In this document: positions 10,334-23,572 of the stretch, in pieces
Numbering within the stretch: position 1 is the first letter of the stretch
How the letters are laid out: every line of letters starts with the position of its first letter
Assembly: GCA_038049695.1 (NCBI GenBank)
Contig: CP142461.1
Span: 27,349,001-27,413,000 of the forward strand
DNA: 64,000 bases
Direction: 5' to 3'
Source of the DNA: Cinnamomum chago
Taxonomy: Eukaryota; Streptophyta; Magnoliopsida; Laurales; Lauraceae
The notes under the pieces: generated by a model
Databases searched by the model: none
What the model saw: the letters and a program-made list of their open reading frames with translations, nothing else
What the model was told of the DNA's origin: nothing
Translations under genes and position numbers: made by a program

Positions 10334-13300
10334 AGAATCTCTTCAATTGGATTTCGAGGCGTAAGACTAGAGTACGACACTTGAAACCCTATTTCCTATT
10401 AAAGCCTGATCCTAGAGTTTTCTAGAAGGAGTATTTCCACCGAGGGTCGCATGAAACACATAGTAGAGTCAACAGTTTCGCATATATACATTGATTGTGT
10501 TTTCGTGCAAAGGTTTCGTACAACGCGCCTGAAGTTCGGGTTTTAGCGTTTTCAGACGTAAAACTTCATGAAGTGTTTACCAAACCCAAGATTCACCCGA
10601 CACCAGTTTCAAACCGAAAAGAATCTCGAAATAACCTACAGTGCGCATCTCAGCCCAGAATCTCTTCAATTGGATTTCGAGGCGTAAGACTAGAGTACGA
10701 CACTTGAAACCCTTTTTTCTTTTAAAAATGGATCCCGTAGTTTTCTAGAAGGAGTATTTGGACCAAGAGTCGCATGAAACACATTGTAGAGTCAACAACT
10801 TCGTAAAGCTACATTCTTTGAGTTTTCATACAAACGTTCCGTATGACGCATCCGAAGTTCGACTTTTAGCCTTTTCAGTCACAGAACTCCCTGAAGTGTT
10901 CACAAAACCCAAGATTCACCCGAAACCCGTTTTAAAACGAAAAGAATCTCGAAATAACCTACAATGCGCAACTCAGCCCCGAATCCTTTCAATTGGATTT
11001 CGAGGCGTAAGACTAGAGTACGACACTTGAAACCTTATTTTCTATTAAAGCTCGATCCTAGAGTTTTCTAGAAGGAGTTTTTGCACCGAGGGTTGCGTGA
11101 AACACTTATTATAGTCAACAATTTCGCATAGATACATTGATTGTGTTTTCAGGCAAAGGTTTCGTACAACGCGCCCGAAGTTCGGGTTTAGCCTTTTTAC
11201 ACGTAAAACTTCCTAAAGCGTTTACCAAACCCAAGATTCACCCGAAACCCGTTTCCAACCGAAAAGAATGTCGAAATAACCTACAGTGCGCATCCCAGCC
11301 CAGAATCTCTTCAATTGGATTTCAAGGCGTAAGACTAGACTACAACACTTAAAACCCTTTTTTCTTTTAAAACTCGATCCCGGAGGTTTCTAGAAGGAGT
11401 ATTTGGACCGAGAGTCGCTTGAAACACATAGTTGAGTCAACAACTTCGTAAAGCTCCATTGATTGAGTTTTCGCACAGAAGTTCCGTACGACTCTTCCGA
11501 AGTTCGACCTTTAGCCTTTTTAGTCGCAGAACTCCCTGAAGTATTTACCAAACCTAAGATTCACCCGAAACCCGTTTCAAACCGAAAAGAATCCCGAAAT
11601 AACCTACAATGCGCAACTCAGCCCAGAATCCTTTCAATTGGATTTCGAGGCGTAAGACTAGAGAACAACACTTGAATCCTTATTTTCTATTAAAGCTCGA
11701 TCCTGGAGTATTCTAGATGGAGTATTTGCACCGAGAGTCGAATGAAACACATAGTATAGTCAACAATTTAACATAATTACATTGATTGTGTTTTCGTGCA
11801 GAGGTTTCGTAAACCTCGCTCGAAGTTCGGGTTTTAGCCTTTTCAGACGTAAAACTTGCTGAAGTGTTTACCAAACCCAAGATTCACCCAAAACCCGTTT
11901 CAAACCGAAAAGAATATCGAATTAACCAACAATGCGCATCTCAGCCCAGAATCTTTTCAATTGGATTTCGAGGCGTAAGACTAGAGTACGACACTTGAAA
12001 CCCTTTTTTCTTTTAAAACTCGATCCCGGAGTTTTCTAGAAGAGGTATTTGGACCGAGAGTCGCAAGAAACACATAGTAGAGTTAACAACTTCGTAAAGC
12101 TACAATGATTGAGTTTTCCTACAGAAGTTCCGTACGACGCTTCCGAAGTTCGACTTTTTAGCCTTTTCAGTCACAGAACTCCCTGAAGTGTTTACAAAAC
12201 CCAAGATTCACCCGAAAGCATTTTCAAACTGAAAAGAATCACGAAATAACCTACAATGCGCAACTCAGCCCAGAATCATTTCAATTGGATTTCGGGGCGT
12301 AAAACTAGAGTACAACACTTGAAACCTTATTTTTTATTAAAGCTCGATCCTAGAGTTCTCTAAAAGGAGTATTTGCACCGAGGGTCGCATGAAACACATA
12401 GTATAGTCAACAATTTCGCATAGATACATTGATTGTGTTTTCGCGTAGAGGTTTCGTACAACATGCCCGAAGTTCGGGTTTTAACCTTTTCAGACGAAAA
12501 ACTTCCTAAAGTGCTTACCAAGCCCAAGATTCACCCGAAACCCGTTGCAAACCGAAAAGAATCTCGAAATAACCTACAATGTGCATCCCATCCCAGAATC
12601 TCTTCAATCGGATTCCGAGGCGTAAGAGTAAATTACGACACTTGAAACCCTTTTTTCTTTTAAAACACGATCGCGGAGTTTTCTAGGAGGCGTATTTGGA
12701 CCGAGAGTCGCATGAAACACATAGTAGAGTCAACAACTTCGTAAAGTTACATTGATTCACTTTTCATATAGAAGTTCCGTACGACGCTTCCGAAATTCGA
12801 CTTTTTGCCTTTTCAGTCGCAGAACTCCCTGAAGTGTTTACCAATCTCAAGATTCACCCGAAACCCGTTTCAAACCGAAAATAATCTCGAAATAACCTAC
12901 ATTGCGAATTCAGCCCAGAATCTCTTCACTTGGATTTCAAGGCGTAAGACTAGAGTACGACACTTCAAACCTTATTTTCTATTAAAGCTCGATCCTAGAG
13001 TTTTCTAGAAGGAGTATTTGCACTGAGGGTCGCATGAAACACATAGTATAGTCAACAATTTCGCATAGATACATTGATTGTGTTTTCGTGCAGAGGTTTC
13101 GTACAACGCGCTCGAAGTTCTAGTTTTAGCCGTTTCAATCGTAAAACTTCCTACAGTATTTCCCAAACGCACGATTCACCGGAAACCCATTTCAAACCGA
13201 AAAGAGTCTCGAAATAACCTATAATGCGCAACGCAGCCCAGAATCTCTTCAATTGGATTTCGAGGCGTAAGACTAGAGTACGACACTTGAAACCCTTTTT

Positions 13301-13885
13301 TCTTTTAAAACTCGATCGCGGAGTTTTCTAGAAGGAGTATTTGGACTGAGGGTCGCATGAAACACATAGTAGAGTCAAAAACTTCGTAAAGCTACATTGA
13401 TTGAGTTTTCATACAGAAGTTCTGTACGATGCTTCCGAAGTTCGACTTTTAGCGTTTTCTAGAGGCAGAACTCCCTGAAGTGTTTACCAAACCCAAGATT
13501 CACCCGAAACCCGTTTCAAACCGAAATGAATCTCGAAATAACCTACAATGCGCAACTCAGACCACAATCCTTTCAATAGGATTTCGAGGCGTAAGACTAG
13601 AGTACGGCACTTGAAACTTTATTTTCTATTAAAGCTCGATCCTTGAGTTTTCTAGAAGGAGTATTTGCACCGAGGGTCGTATGAAACATATAGTATAGTG
13701 AACAATTTCGCATAGATACATTGATTGTGTTTTCGTGCAGGGGTTTCGTACAACGCGCCCGAAGTTCGGGTTTTAGCCTTTTCAGACGTAAGACATCCTG
13801 AAGTGTTTACCAAACCCAAGATTCACATGAAACCCGTTTCAAACCGAAAAGAATCTCGAAATAACCTACAATGCGCATCTCAGCC
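10334..13885 (+). repeat. HOR unit U4, 11-mer
   Basis: Subtype I 11-mer (ttcaaggcg in m3; gtaaacctcgctcg in m5) with haplotype R in m10-m11. It is the last subtype I unit before the array switches to subtype II. Confidence 0.94.
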
Positions 13886-16800
13886 AGAATCTCTTCAATT
13901 GGATTTCGAGGCGTAAGACTAGAGTACGACACTTGAAACCCTATTTCCTATTAAAGCCTGATCCTAGAGTTTTCTAGAAGGAGTATTTCCACCGAGGGTC
14001 GCATGAAACACATAGTAGAGTCAACAGTTTCGCATATATACATTGATTGTGTTTTCGTGCAAAGGTTTCGTACAACGCGCCTGAAGTTCGGGTTTTAGCG
14101 TTTTCAGACGTAAAACTTCATGAAGTGTTTACCAAACCCAAGATTCACCCGACACCAGTTTCAAACCGAAAAGAATCTCGAAATAACCTACAGTGCGCAT
14201 CTCAGCCCAGAATCTCTTCAATTGGATTTCGAGGCGTAAGACTAGAGTACGACACTTGAAACCCTTTTTTCTTTTAAAAATGGATCCCGTAGTTTTCTAG
14301 AAGGAGTATTTGGACCAAGAGTCGCATGAAACACATTGTAGAGTCAACAACTTCGTAAAGCTACATTCTTTGAGTTTTCATACAAACGTTCCGTATGACG
14401 CATCCGAAGTTCGACTTTTAGCCTTTTCAGTCACAGAACTCCCTGAAGTGTTCACAAAACCCAAGATTCACCCGAAACCCGTTTTAAAACGAAAAGAATC
14501 TCGAAATAACCTACAATGCGCAACTCAGCCCCGAATCCTTTCAATTGGATTTCGAGGCGTAAGACTAGAGTACGACACTTGAAACCTTATTTTCTATTAA
14601 AGCTCGATCCTAGAGTTTTCTAGAAGGAGTTTTTGCACCGAGGGTTGCGTGAAACACTTATTATAGTCAACAATTTCGCATAGATACATTGATTGTGTTT
14701 TCAGGCAAAGGTTTCGTACAACGCGCCCGAAGTTCGGGTTTAGCCTTTTCAGACGTAAAACTTCCTGAAGTGTTTACCAAACCCAAGATTCACATGTAAC
14801 CCGTTTCAAACCGAAAAGAATCTCGAAATAACCTACAATGCACAACTCAGTCCAGAATCCTTTCAATTGGATTTCGAGGCGTAAGACTAGAGTACGACAC
14901 TTGAAATCTTATTTCCTATTAAAGCCCGATCCTAGAGTTTTCTAGAAGGAGTATTTTTACCGAGGGTCGTATGAAACACATAGTATAGTCAACAATTTCG
15001 CTTAGATACAATGATTGTGTTTTCGTGCAGAGGTTTCGTACAACGCACCCGAAGTTCGGGTTTTAGCCTTTTTACACGTAAAACTTCCTAAAGCGTTTAC
15101 CAAACCCAAGATTCACCCGAAACCCGTTTCAAACCGAAAAGAATATCGAATTAACCAACAATGCGCATCTCAGCCCAGAATCTTTTCAATTGGATTTCGA
15201 GGCGTAAGACTAGAGTACGACACTTGAAACCCTTTTTTCTTTTAAAACTCGATCCCGGAGTTTTCTAGAAGAGGTATTTGGACCGAGAGTCGCAAGAAAC
15301 ACATAGTAGAGTTAACAACTTCGTAAAGCTACAATGATTGAGTTTTCCTACAGAAGTTCCGTACGACGCTTCCGAAGTTCGACTTTTTAGCCTTTTCAGT
15401 CACAGAACTCCCTGAAGTGTTTACAAAACCCAAGATTCACCCGAAAGCATTTTCAAACTGAAAAGAATCACGAAATAACCTACAATGCGCAACTCAGCCC
15501 AGAATCATTTCAATTGGATTTCGGGGCGTAAAACTAGAGTACAACACTTGAAACCTTATTTTTTATTAAAGCTCGATCCTAGAGTTCTCTAAAAGGAGTA
15601 TTTGCACCGAGGGTCGCATGAAACACATAGTATAGTCAACAATTTCGCATAGATACATTGATTGTGTTTTCGCGTAGAGGTTTCGTACAACATGCCCGAA
15701 GTTCGGGTTTTAACCTTTTCAGACGAAAAACTTCCTAAAGTGCTTACCAAGCCCAAGATTCACCCGAAACCCGTTGCAAACCGAAAAGAATCTCGAAATA
15801 ACCTACAATGTGCATCCCATCCCAGAATCTCTTCAATCGGATTCCGAGGCGTAAGAGTAAATTACGACACTTGAAACCCTTTTTTCTTTTAAAACACGAT
15901 CGCGGAGTTTTCTAGGAGGCGTATTTGGACCGAGAGTCGCATGAAACACATAGTAGAGTCAACAACTTCGTAAAGTTACATTGATTCACTTTTCATATAG
16001 AAGTTCCGTACGACGCTTCCGAAATTCGACTTTTTGCCTTTTCAGTCGCAGAACTCCCTGAAGTGTTTACCAATCTCAAGATTCACCCGAAACCCGTTTC
16101 AAACCGAAAATAATCTCGAAATAACCTACATTGCGAATTCAGCCCAGAATCTCTTCACTTGGATTTCAAGGCGTAAGACTAGAGTACGACACTTCAAACC
16201 TTATTTTCTATTAAAGCTCGATCCTAGAGTTTTCTAGAAGGAGTATTTGCACTGAGGGTCGCATGAAACACATAGTATAGTCAACAATTTCGCATAGATA
16301 CATTGATTGTGTTTTCGTGCAGAGGTTTCGTACAACGCGCTCGAAGTTCTAGTTTTAGCCGTTTCAATCGTAAAACTTCCTACAGTATTTCCCAAACGCA
16401 CGATTCACCGGAAACCCATTTCAAACCGAAAAGAGTCTCGAAATAACCTATAATGCGCAACGCAGCCCAGAATCTCTTCAATTGGATTTCGAGGCGTAAG
16501 ACTAGAGTACGACACTTGAAACCCTTTTTTCTTTTAAAACTCGATCGCGGAGTTTTCTAGAAGGAGTATTTGGACTGAGGGTCGCATGAAACACATAGTA
16601 GAGTCAAAAACTTCGTAAAGCTACATTGATTGAGTTTTCATACAGAAGTTCTGTACGATGCTTCCGAAGTTCGACTTTTAGCGTTTTCTAGAGGCAGAAC
16701 TCCCTGAAGTGTTTACCAAACCCAAGATTCACCCGAAACCCGTTTCAAACCGAAATGAATCTCGAAATAACCTACAATGCGCAACTCAGACCACAATCCT

Positions 16801-17114
16801 TTCAATAGGATTTCGAGGCGTAAGACTAGAGTACGGCACTTGAAACTTTATTTTCTATTAAATCTCGATCCTTGAGTTTTCTAGAAGGAGTATTTGCACC
16901 GAGGGTCGTATGAAACATATAGTATAGTGAACAATTTCGCATAGATACATTGATTGTGTTTTCGTGCAGGGGTTTCGTACAACGCGCCCGAAGTTCGGGT
17001 TTTAGCCTTTTCAGACGTAAGACATCCTGAAGTGTTTACCAAACCCAAGATTCACATGAAACCCGTTTCAAACCGAAAAGAATCTCGAAATAACCTACAA
17101 TGCGCATCTCAGCC
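13886..17114 (+). repeat. HOR unit U5, 10-mer
   Basis: 10-mer with haplotype R. m11 carries ttaaatctcgatcc (~16860) instead of ttaaagctcgatcc, a variant shared with U7, U9 and U10. Confidence 0.94.
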
Positions 17115-20100
17115 AGAATCTCTTCAATTGGATTTCGAGGCGTAAGACTAGAGTACGACACTTGAAACCCTATTTCCTATTAAAGCCTGATCCTAGAGTT
17201 TTCTAGAAGGAGTATTTCCACCGAGGGTCGCATGAAACACATAGTAGAGTCAACAGTTTCGCATATATACATTGATTGTGTTTTCGTGCAAAGGTTTCGT
17301 ACAACGCGCCTGAAGTTCGGGTTTTAGCGTTTTCAGACGTAAAACTTCATGAAGTGTTTACCAAACCCAAGATTCACCCGACACCAGTTTCAAACCGAAA
17401 AGAATCTCGAAATAACCTACAGTGCGCATCTCAGCCCAGAATCTCTTCAATTGGATTTCGAGGCGTAAGACTAGAGTACGACACTTGAAACCCTTTTTTC
17501 TTTTAAAAATGGATCCCGTAGTTTTCTAGAAGGAGTATTTGGACCAAGAGTCGCATGAAACACATTGTAGAGTCAACAACTTCGTAAAGCTACATTCTTT
17601 GAGTTTTCATACAAACGTTCCGTATGACGCATCCGAAGTTCGACTTTTAGCCTTTTCAGTCACAGAACTCCCAGAAGTGTTCACAAAACCCAAGATTCAC
17701 CCGAAACCCGTTTTAAAACGAAAAGAATCTCGAAATAACCTACAATGCGCAACTCAGCCCCGAATCCTTTCAATTGGATTTCGAGGCGTAAGACTAGAGT
17801 ACGACACTTGAAACCTTATTTTCTATTAAAGCTCGATCCTAGAGTTTTCTAGAAGGAGTTTTTGCACCGAGGGTTGCGTGAAACACTTATTATAGTCAAC
17901 AATTTCGCATAGATACATTGATTGTGTTTTCAGGCAAAGGTTTCGTACAACGCGCCCGAAGTTCGGGTTTAGCCTTTTCAGACGTAAAACTTCCTGAAGT
18001 GTTTACCAAACCCAAGATTCACATGTAACCCGTTTCAAACCGAAAAGAATCTCGAAATAACCTACAATGCACAACTCAGTCCAGAATCCTTTCAATTGGA
18101 TTTCGAGGCGTAAGACTAGAGTACGACACTTGAAATCTTATTTCCTATTAAAGCCCGATCCTAGAGTTTTCTAGAAGGAGTATTTTTACCGAGGGTCGTA
18201 TGAAACACATAGTATAGTCAACAATTTCGCTTAGATACAATGATTGTGTTTTCGTGCAGAGGTTTCGTACAACGCACCCGAAGTTCGGGTTTTAGCCTTT
18301 TTACACGTAAAACTTCCTAAAGCGTTTACCAAACCCAAGATTCACCCGAAACCCGTTTCAAACCGAAAAGAATATCGAATTAACCAACAATGCGCATCTC
18401 AGCCCAGAATCTTTTCAATTGGATTTCGAGGCGTAAGACTAGAGTACGACACTTGAAACCCTTTTTTCTTTTAAAACTCGATCCCGGAGTTTTCTAGAAG
18501 AGGTATTTGGACCGAGAGTCGCAAGAAACACATAGTAGAGTTAACAACTTCGTAAAGCTACAATGATTGAGTTTTCCTACAGAAGTTCCGTACGACGCTT
18601 CCGAAGTTCGACTTTTTAGCCTTTTCAGTCACAGAACTCCCTGAAGTGTTTACAAAACCCAAGATTCACCCGAAAGCATTTTCAAACTGAAAAGAATCAC
18701 GAAATAACCTACAATGCGCAACTCAGCCCAGAATCATTTCAATTGGATTTCGGGGCGTAAAACTAGAGTACAACACTTGAAACCTTATTTTTTATTAAAG
18801 CTCGATCCTAGAGTTCTCTAAAAGGAGTATTTGCACCGAGGGTCGCATGAAACACATAGTATAGTCAACAATTTCGCATAGATACATTGATTGTGTTTTC
18901 GCGTAGAGGTTTCGTACAACATGCCCGAAGTTCGGGTTTTAACCTTTTCAGACGAAAAACTTCCTAAAGTGCTTACCAAGCCCAAGATTCACCCGAAACC
19001 CGTTGCAAACCGAAAAGAATCTCGAAATAACCTACAATGTGCATCCCATCCCAGAATCTCTTCAATCGGATTCCGAGGCGTAAGAGTAAATTACGACACT
19101 TGAAACCCTTTTTTCTTTTAAAACACGATCGCGGAGTTTTCTAGGAGGCGTATTTGGACCGAGAGTCGCATGAAACACATAGTAGAGTCAACAACTTCGT
19201 AAAGTTACATTGATTCACTTTTCATATAGAAGTTCCGTACGACGCTTCCGAAATTCGACTTTTTGCCTTTTCAGTCGCAGAACTCCCTGAAGTGTTTACC
19301 AATCTCAAGATTCACCCGAAACCCGTTTCAAACCGAAAATAATCTCGAAATAACCTACATTGCGAATTCAGCCCAGAATCTCTTCACTTGGATTTCAAGG
19401 CGTAAGACTAGAGTACGACACTTCAAACCTTATTTTCTATTAAAGCTCGATCCTAGAGTTTTCTAGAAGGAGTATTTGCACTGAGGGTCGCATGAAACAC
19501 ATAGTATAGTCAACAATTTCGCATAGATACATTGATTGTGTTTTCGTGCAGAGGTTTCGTACAACGCGCTCGAAGTTCTAGTTTTAGCCGTTTCAATCGT
19601 AAAACTTCCTACAGTATTTCCCAAACGCACGATTCACCGGAAACCCATTTCAAACCGAAAAGAGTCTCGAAATAACCTATAATGCGCAACGCAGCCCAGA
19701 ATCTCTTCAATTGGATTTCGAGGCGTAAGACTAGAGTACGACACTTGAAACCCTTTTTTCTTTTAAAACTCGATCGCGGAGTTTTCTAGAAGGAGTATTT
19801 GGACTGAGGGTCGCATGAAACACATAGTAGAGTCAAAAACTTCGTAAAGCTACATTGATTGAGTTTTCATACAGAAGTTCTGTACGATGCTTCCGAAGTT
19901 CGACTTTTAGCGTTTTCTAGAGGCAGAACTCCCTGAAGTGTTTACCAAACCCAAGATTCACCCGAAACCCGTTTCAAACCGAAATGAATCTCGAAATAAC
20001 CTACAATGCGCAACTCAGACCACAATCCTTTCAATAGGATTTCGAGGCGTAAGACTAGAGTACGGCACTTGAAACTTTATTTTCTATTAAAGCTCGATCC

Positions 20101-20343
20101 TTGAGTTTTCTAGAAGGAGTATTTGCACCGAGGGTCGTATGAAACATATAGTATAGTGAACAATTTCGCATAGATACATTGATTGTGTTTTCGTGCAGGG
20201 GTTTCGTACAACGCGCCCGAAGTTCGGGTTTTAGCCTTTTCAGACGTAAGACATCCTGAAGTGTTTACCAAACCCAAGATTCACATGAAACCCGTTTCAA
20301 ACCGAAAAGAATCTCGAAATAACCTACAATGCGCATCTCAGCC
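17115..20343 (+). repeat. HOR unit U6, 10-mer
   Basis: 10-mer with haplotype R. A private change in m2 gives actcccagaagtg instead of actccctgaagtg (~17670). It lacks the ttaaatctcg variant of both neighbours. Confidence 0.94.
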
Positions 20344-23300
20344 AGAATCTCTTCAATTGGATTTCGAGGCGTAAGACTAGAGTACGACACTTGAAACCCT
20401 ATTTCCTATTAAAGCCTGATCCTAGAGTTTTCTAGAAGGAGTATTTCCACCGAGGGTCGCATGAAACACATAGTAGAGTCAACAGTTTCGCATATATACA
20501 TTGATTGTGTTTTCGTGCAAAGGTTTCGTACAACGCGCCTGAAGTTCGGGTTTTAGCGTTTTCAGACGTAAAACTTCATGAAGTGTTTACCAAACCCAAG
20601 ATTCACCCGACACCAGTTTCAAACCGAAAAGAATCTCGAAATAACCTACAGTGCGCATCTCAGCCCAGAATCTCTTCAATTGGATTTCGAGGCGTAAGAC
20701 TAGAGTACGACACTTGAAACCCTTTTTTCTTTTAAAAATGGATCCCGTAGTTTTCTAGAAGGAGTATTTGGACCAAGAGTCGCATGAAACACATTGTAGA
20801 GTCAACAACTTCGTAAAGCTACATTCTTTGAGTTTTCATACAAACGTTCCGTATGACGCATCCGAAGTTCGACTTTTAGCCTTTTCAGTCACAGAACTCC
20901 CTGAAGTGTTCACAAAACCCAAGATTCACCCGAAACCCGTTTTAAAACGAAAAGAATCTCGAAATAACCTACAATGCGCAACTCAGCCCCGAATCCTTTC
21001 AATTGGATTTCGAGGCGTAAGACTAGAGTACGACACTTGAAACCTTATTTTCTATTAAAGCTCGATCCTAGAGTTTTCTAGAAGGAGTTTTTGCACCGAG
21101 GGTTGCGTGAAACACTTATTATAGTCAACAATTTCGCATAGATACATTGATTGTGTTTTCAGGCAAAGGTTTCGTACAACGCGCCCGAAGTTCGGGTTTA
21201 GCCTTTTCAGACGTAAAACTTCCTGAAGTGTTTACCAAACCCAAGATTCACATGTAACCCGTTTCAAACCGAAAAGAATCTCGAAATAACCTACAATGCA
21301 CAACTCAGTCCAGAATCCTTTCAATTGGATTTCGAGGCGTAAGACTAGAGTACGACACTTGAAATCTTATTTCCTATTAAAGCCCGATCCTAGAGTTTTC
21401 TAGAAGGAGTATTTTTACCGAGGGTCGTATGAAACACATAGTATAGTCAACAATTTCGCTTAGATACAATGATTGTGTTTTCGTGCAGAGGTTTCGTACA
21501 ACGCACCCGAAGTTCGGGTTTTAGCCTTTTTACACGTAAAACTTCCTAAAGCGTTTACCAAACCCAAGATTCACCCGAAACCCGTTTCAAACCGAAAAGA
21601 ATATCGAATTAACCAACAATGCGCATCTCAGCCCAGAATCTTTTCAATTGGATTTCGAGGCGTAAGACTAGAGTACGACACTTGAAACCCTTTTTTCTTT
21701 TAAAACTCGATCCCGGAGTTTTCTAGAAGAGGTATTTGGACCGAGAGTCGCAAGAAACACATAGTAGAGTTAACAACTTCGTAAAGCTACAATGATTGAG
21801 TTTTCCTACAGAAGTTCCGTACGACGCTTCCGAAGTTCGACTTTTTAGCCTTTTCAGTCACAGAACTCCCTGAAGTGTTTACAAAACCCAAGATTCACCC
21901 GAAAGCATTTTCAAACTGAAAAGAATCACGAAATAACCTACAATGCGCAACTCAGCCCAGAATCATTTCAATTGGATTTCGGGGCGTAAAACTAGAGTAC
22001 AACACTTGAAACCTTATTTTTTATTAAAGCTCGATCCTAGAGTTCTCTAAAAGGAGTATTTGCACCGAGGGTCGCATGAAACACATAGTATAGTCAACAA
22101 TTTCGCATAGATACATTGATTGTGTTTTCGCGTAGAGGTTTCGTACAACATGCCCGAAGTTCGGGTTTTAACCTTTTCAGACGAAAAACTTCCTAAAGTG
22201 CTTACCAAGCCCAAGATTCACCCGAAACCCGTTGCAAACCGAAAAGAATCTCGAAATAACCTACAATGTGCATCCCATCCCAGAATCTCTTCAATCGGAT
22301 TCCGAGGCGTAAGAGTAAATTACGACACTTGAAACCCTTTTTTCTTTTAAAACACGATCGCGGAGTTTTCTAGGAGGCGTATTTGGACCGAGAGTCGCAT
22401 GAAACACATAGTAGAGTCAACAACTTCGTAAAGTTACATTGATTCACTTTTCATATAGAAGTTCCGTACGACGCTTCCGAAATTCGACTTTTTGCCTTTT
22501 CAGTCGCAGAACTCCCTGAAGTGTTTACCAATCTCAAGATTCACCCGAAACCCGTTTCAAACCGAAAATAATCTCGAAATAACCTACATTGCGAATTCAG
22601 CCCAGAATCTCTTCACTTGGATTTCAAGGCGTAAGACTAGAGTACGACACTTCAAACCTTATTTTCTATTAAAGCTCGATCCTAGAGTTTTCTAGAAGGA
22701 GTATTTGCACTGAGGGTCGCATGAAACACATAGTATAGTCAACAATTTCGCATAGATACATTGATTGTGTTTTCGTGCAGAGGTTTCGTACAACGCGCTC
22801 GAAGTTCTAGTTTTAGCCGTTTCAATCGTAAAACTTCCTACAGTATTTCCCAAACGCACGATTCACCGGAAACCCATTTCAAACCGAAAAGAGTCTCGAA
22901 ATAACCTATAATGCGCAACGCAGTCCAGAATCTCTTCAATTGGATTTCGAGGCGTAAGACTAGAGTACGACACTTGAAACCCTTTTTTCTTTTAAAACTC
23001 GATCGCGGAGTTTTCTAGAAGGAGTATTTGGACTGAGGGTCGCATGAAACACATAGTAGAGTCAAAAACTTCGTAAAGCTACATTGATTGAGTTTTCATA
23101 CAGAAGTTCTGTACGATGCTTCCGAAGTTCGACTTTTAGCGTTTTCTAGAGGCAGAACTCCCTGAAGTGTTTACCAAACCCAAGATTCACCCGAAACCCG
23201 TTTCAAACCGAAATGAATCTCGAAATAACCTACAATGCGCAACTCAGACCACAATCCTTTCAATAGGATTTCGAGGCGTAAGACTAGAGTACGGCACTTG

Positions 23301-23572
23301 AAACTTTATTTTCTATTAAATCTCGATCCTTGAGTTTTCTAGAAGGAGTATTTGCACCGAGGGTCGTATGAAACATATAGTATAGTGAACAATTTCGCAT
23401 AGATACATTGATTGTGTTTTCGTGCAGGGGTTTCGTACAACGCGCCCGAAGTTCGGGTTTTAGCCTTTTCAGACGTAAGACATCCTGAAGTGTTTACCAA
23501 ACCCAAGATTCACATGAAACCCGTTTCAAACCGAAAAGAATCTCGAAATAACCTACAATGCGCATCTCAGCC
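20344..23572 (+). repeat. HOR unit U7, 10-mer
   Basis: 10-mer, haplotype R. It carries cgcagtccag in m9 (~22921) and ttaaatctcg in m11 (~23325). It is followed by gtaagagtagagtacgaccc at the start of U8. The same three linked variants recur in U9/U10 and at the U10/U11 boundary. Confidence 0.94.
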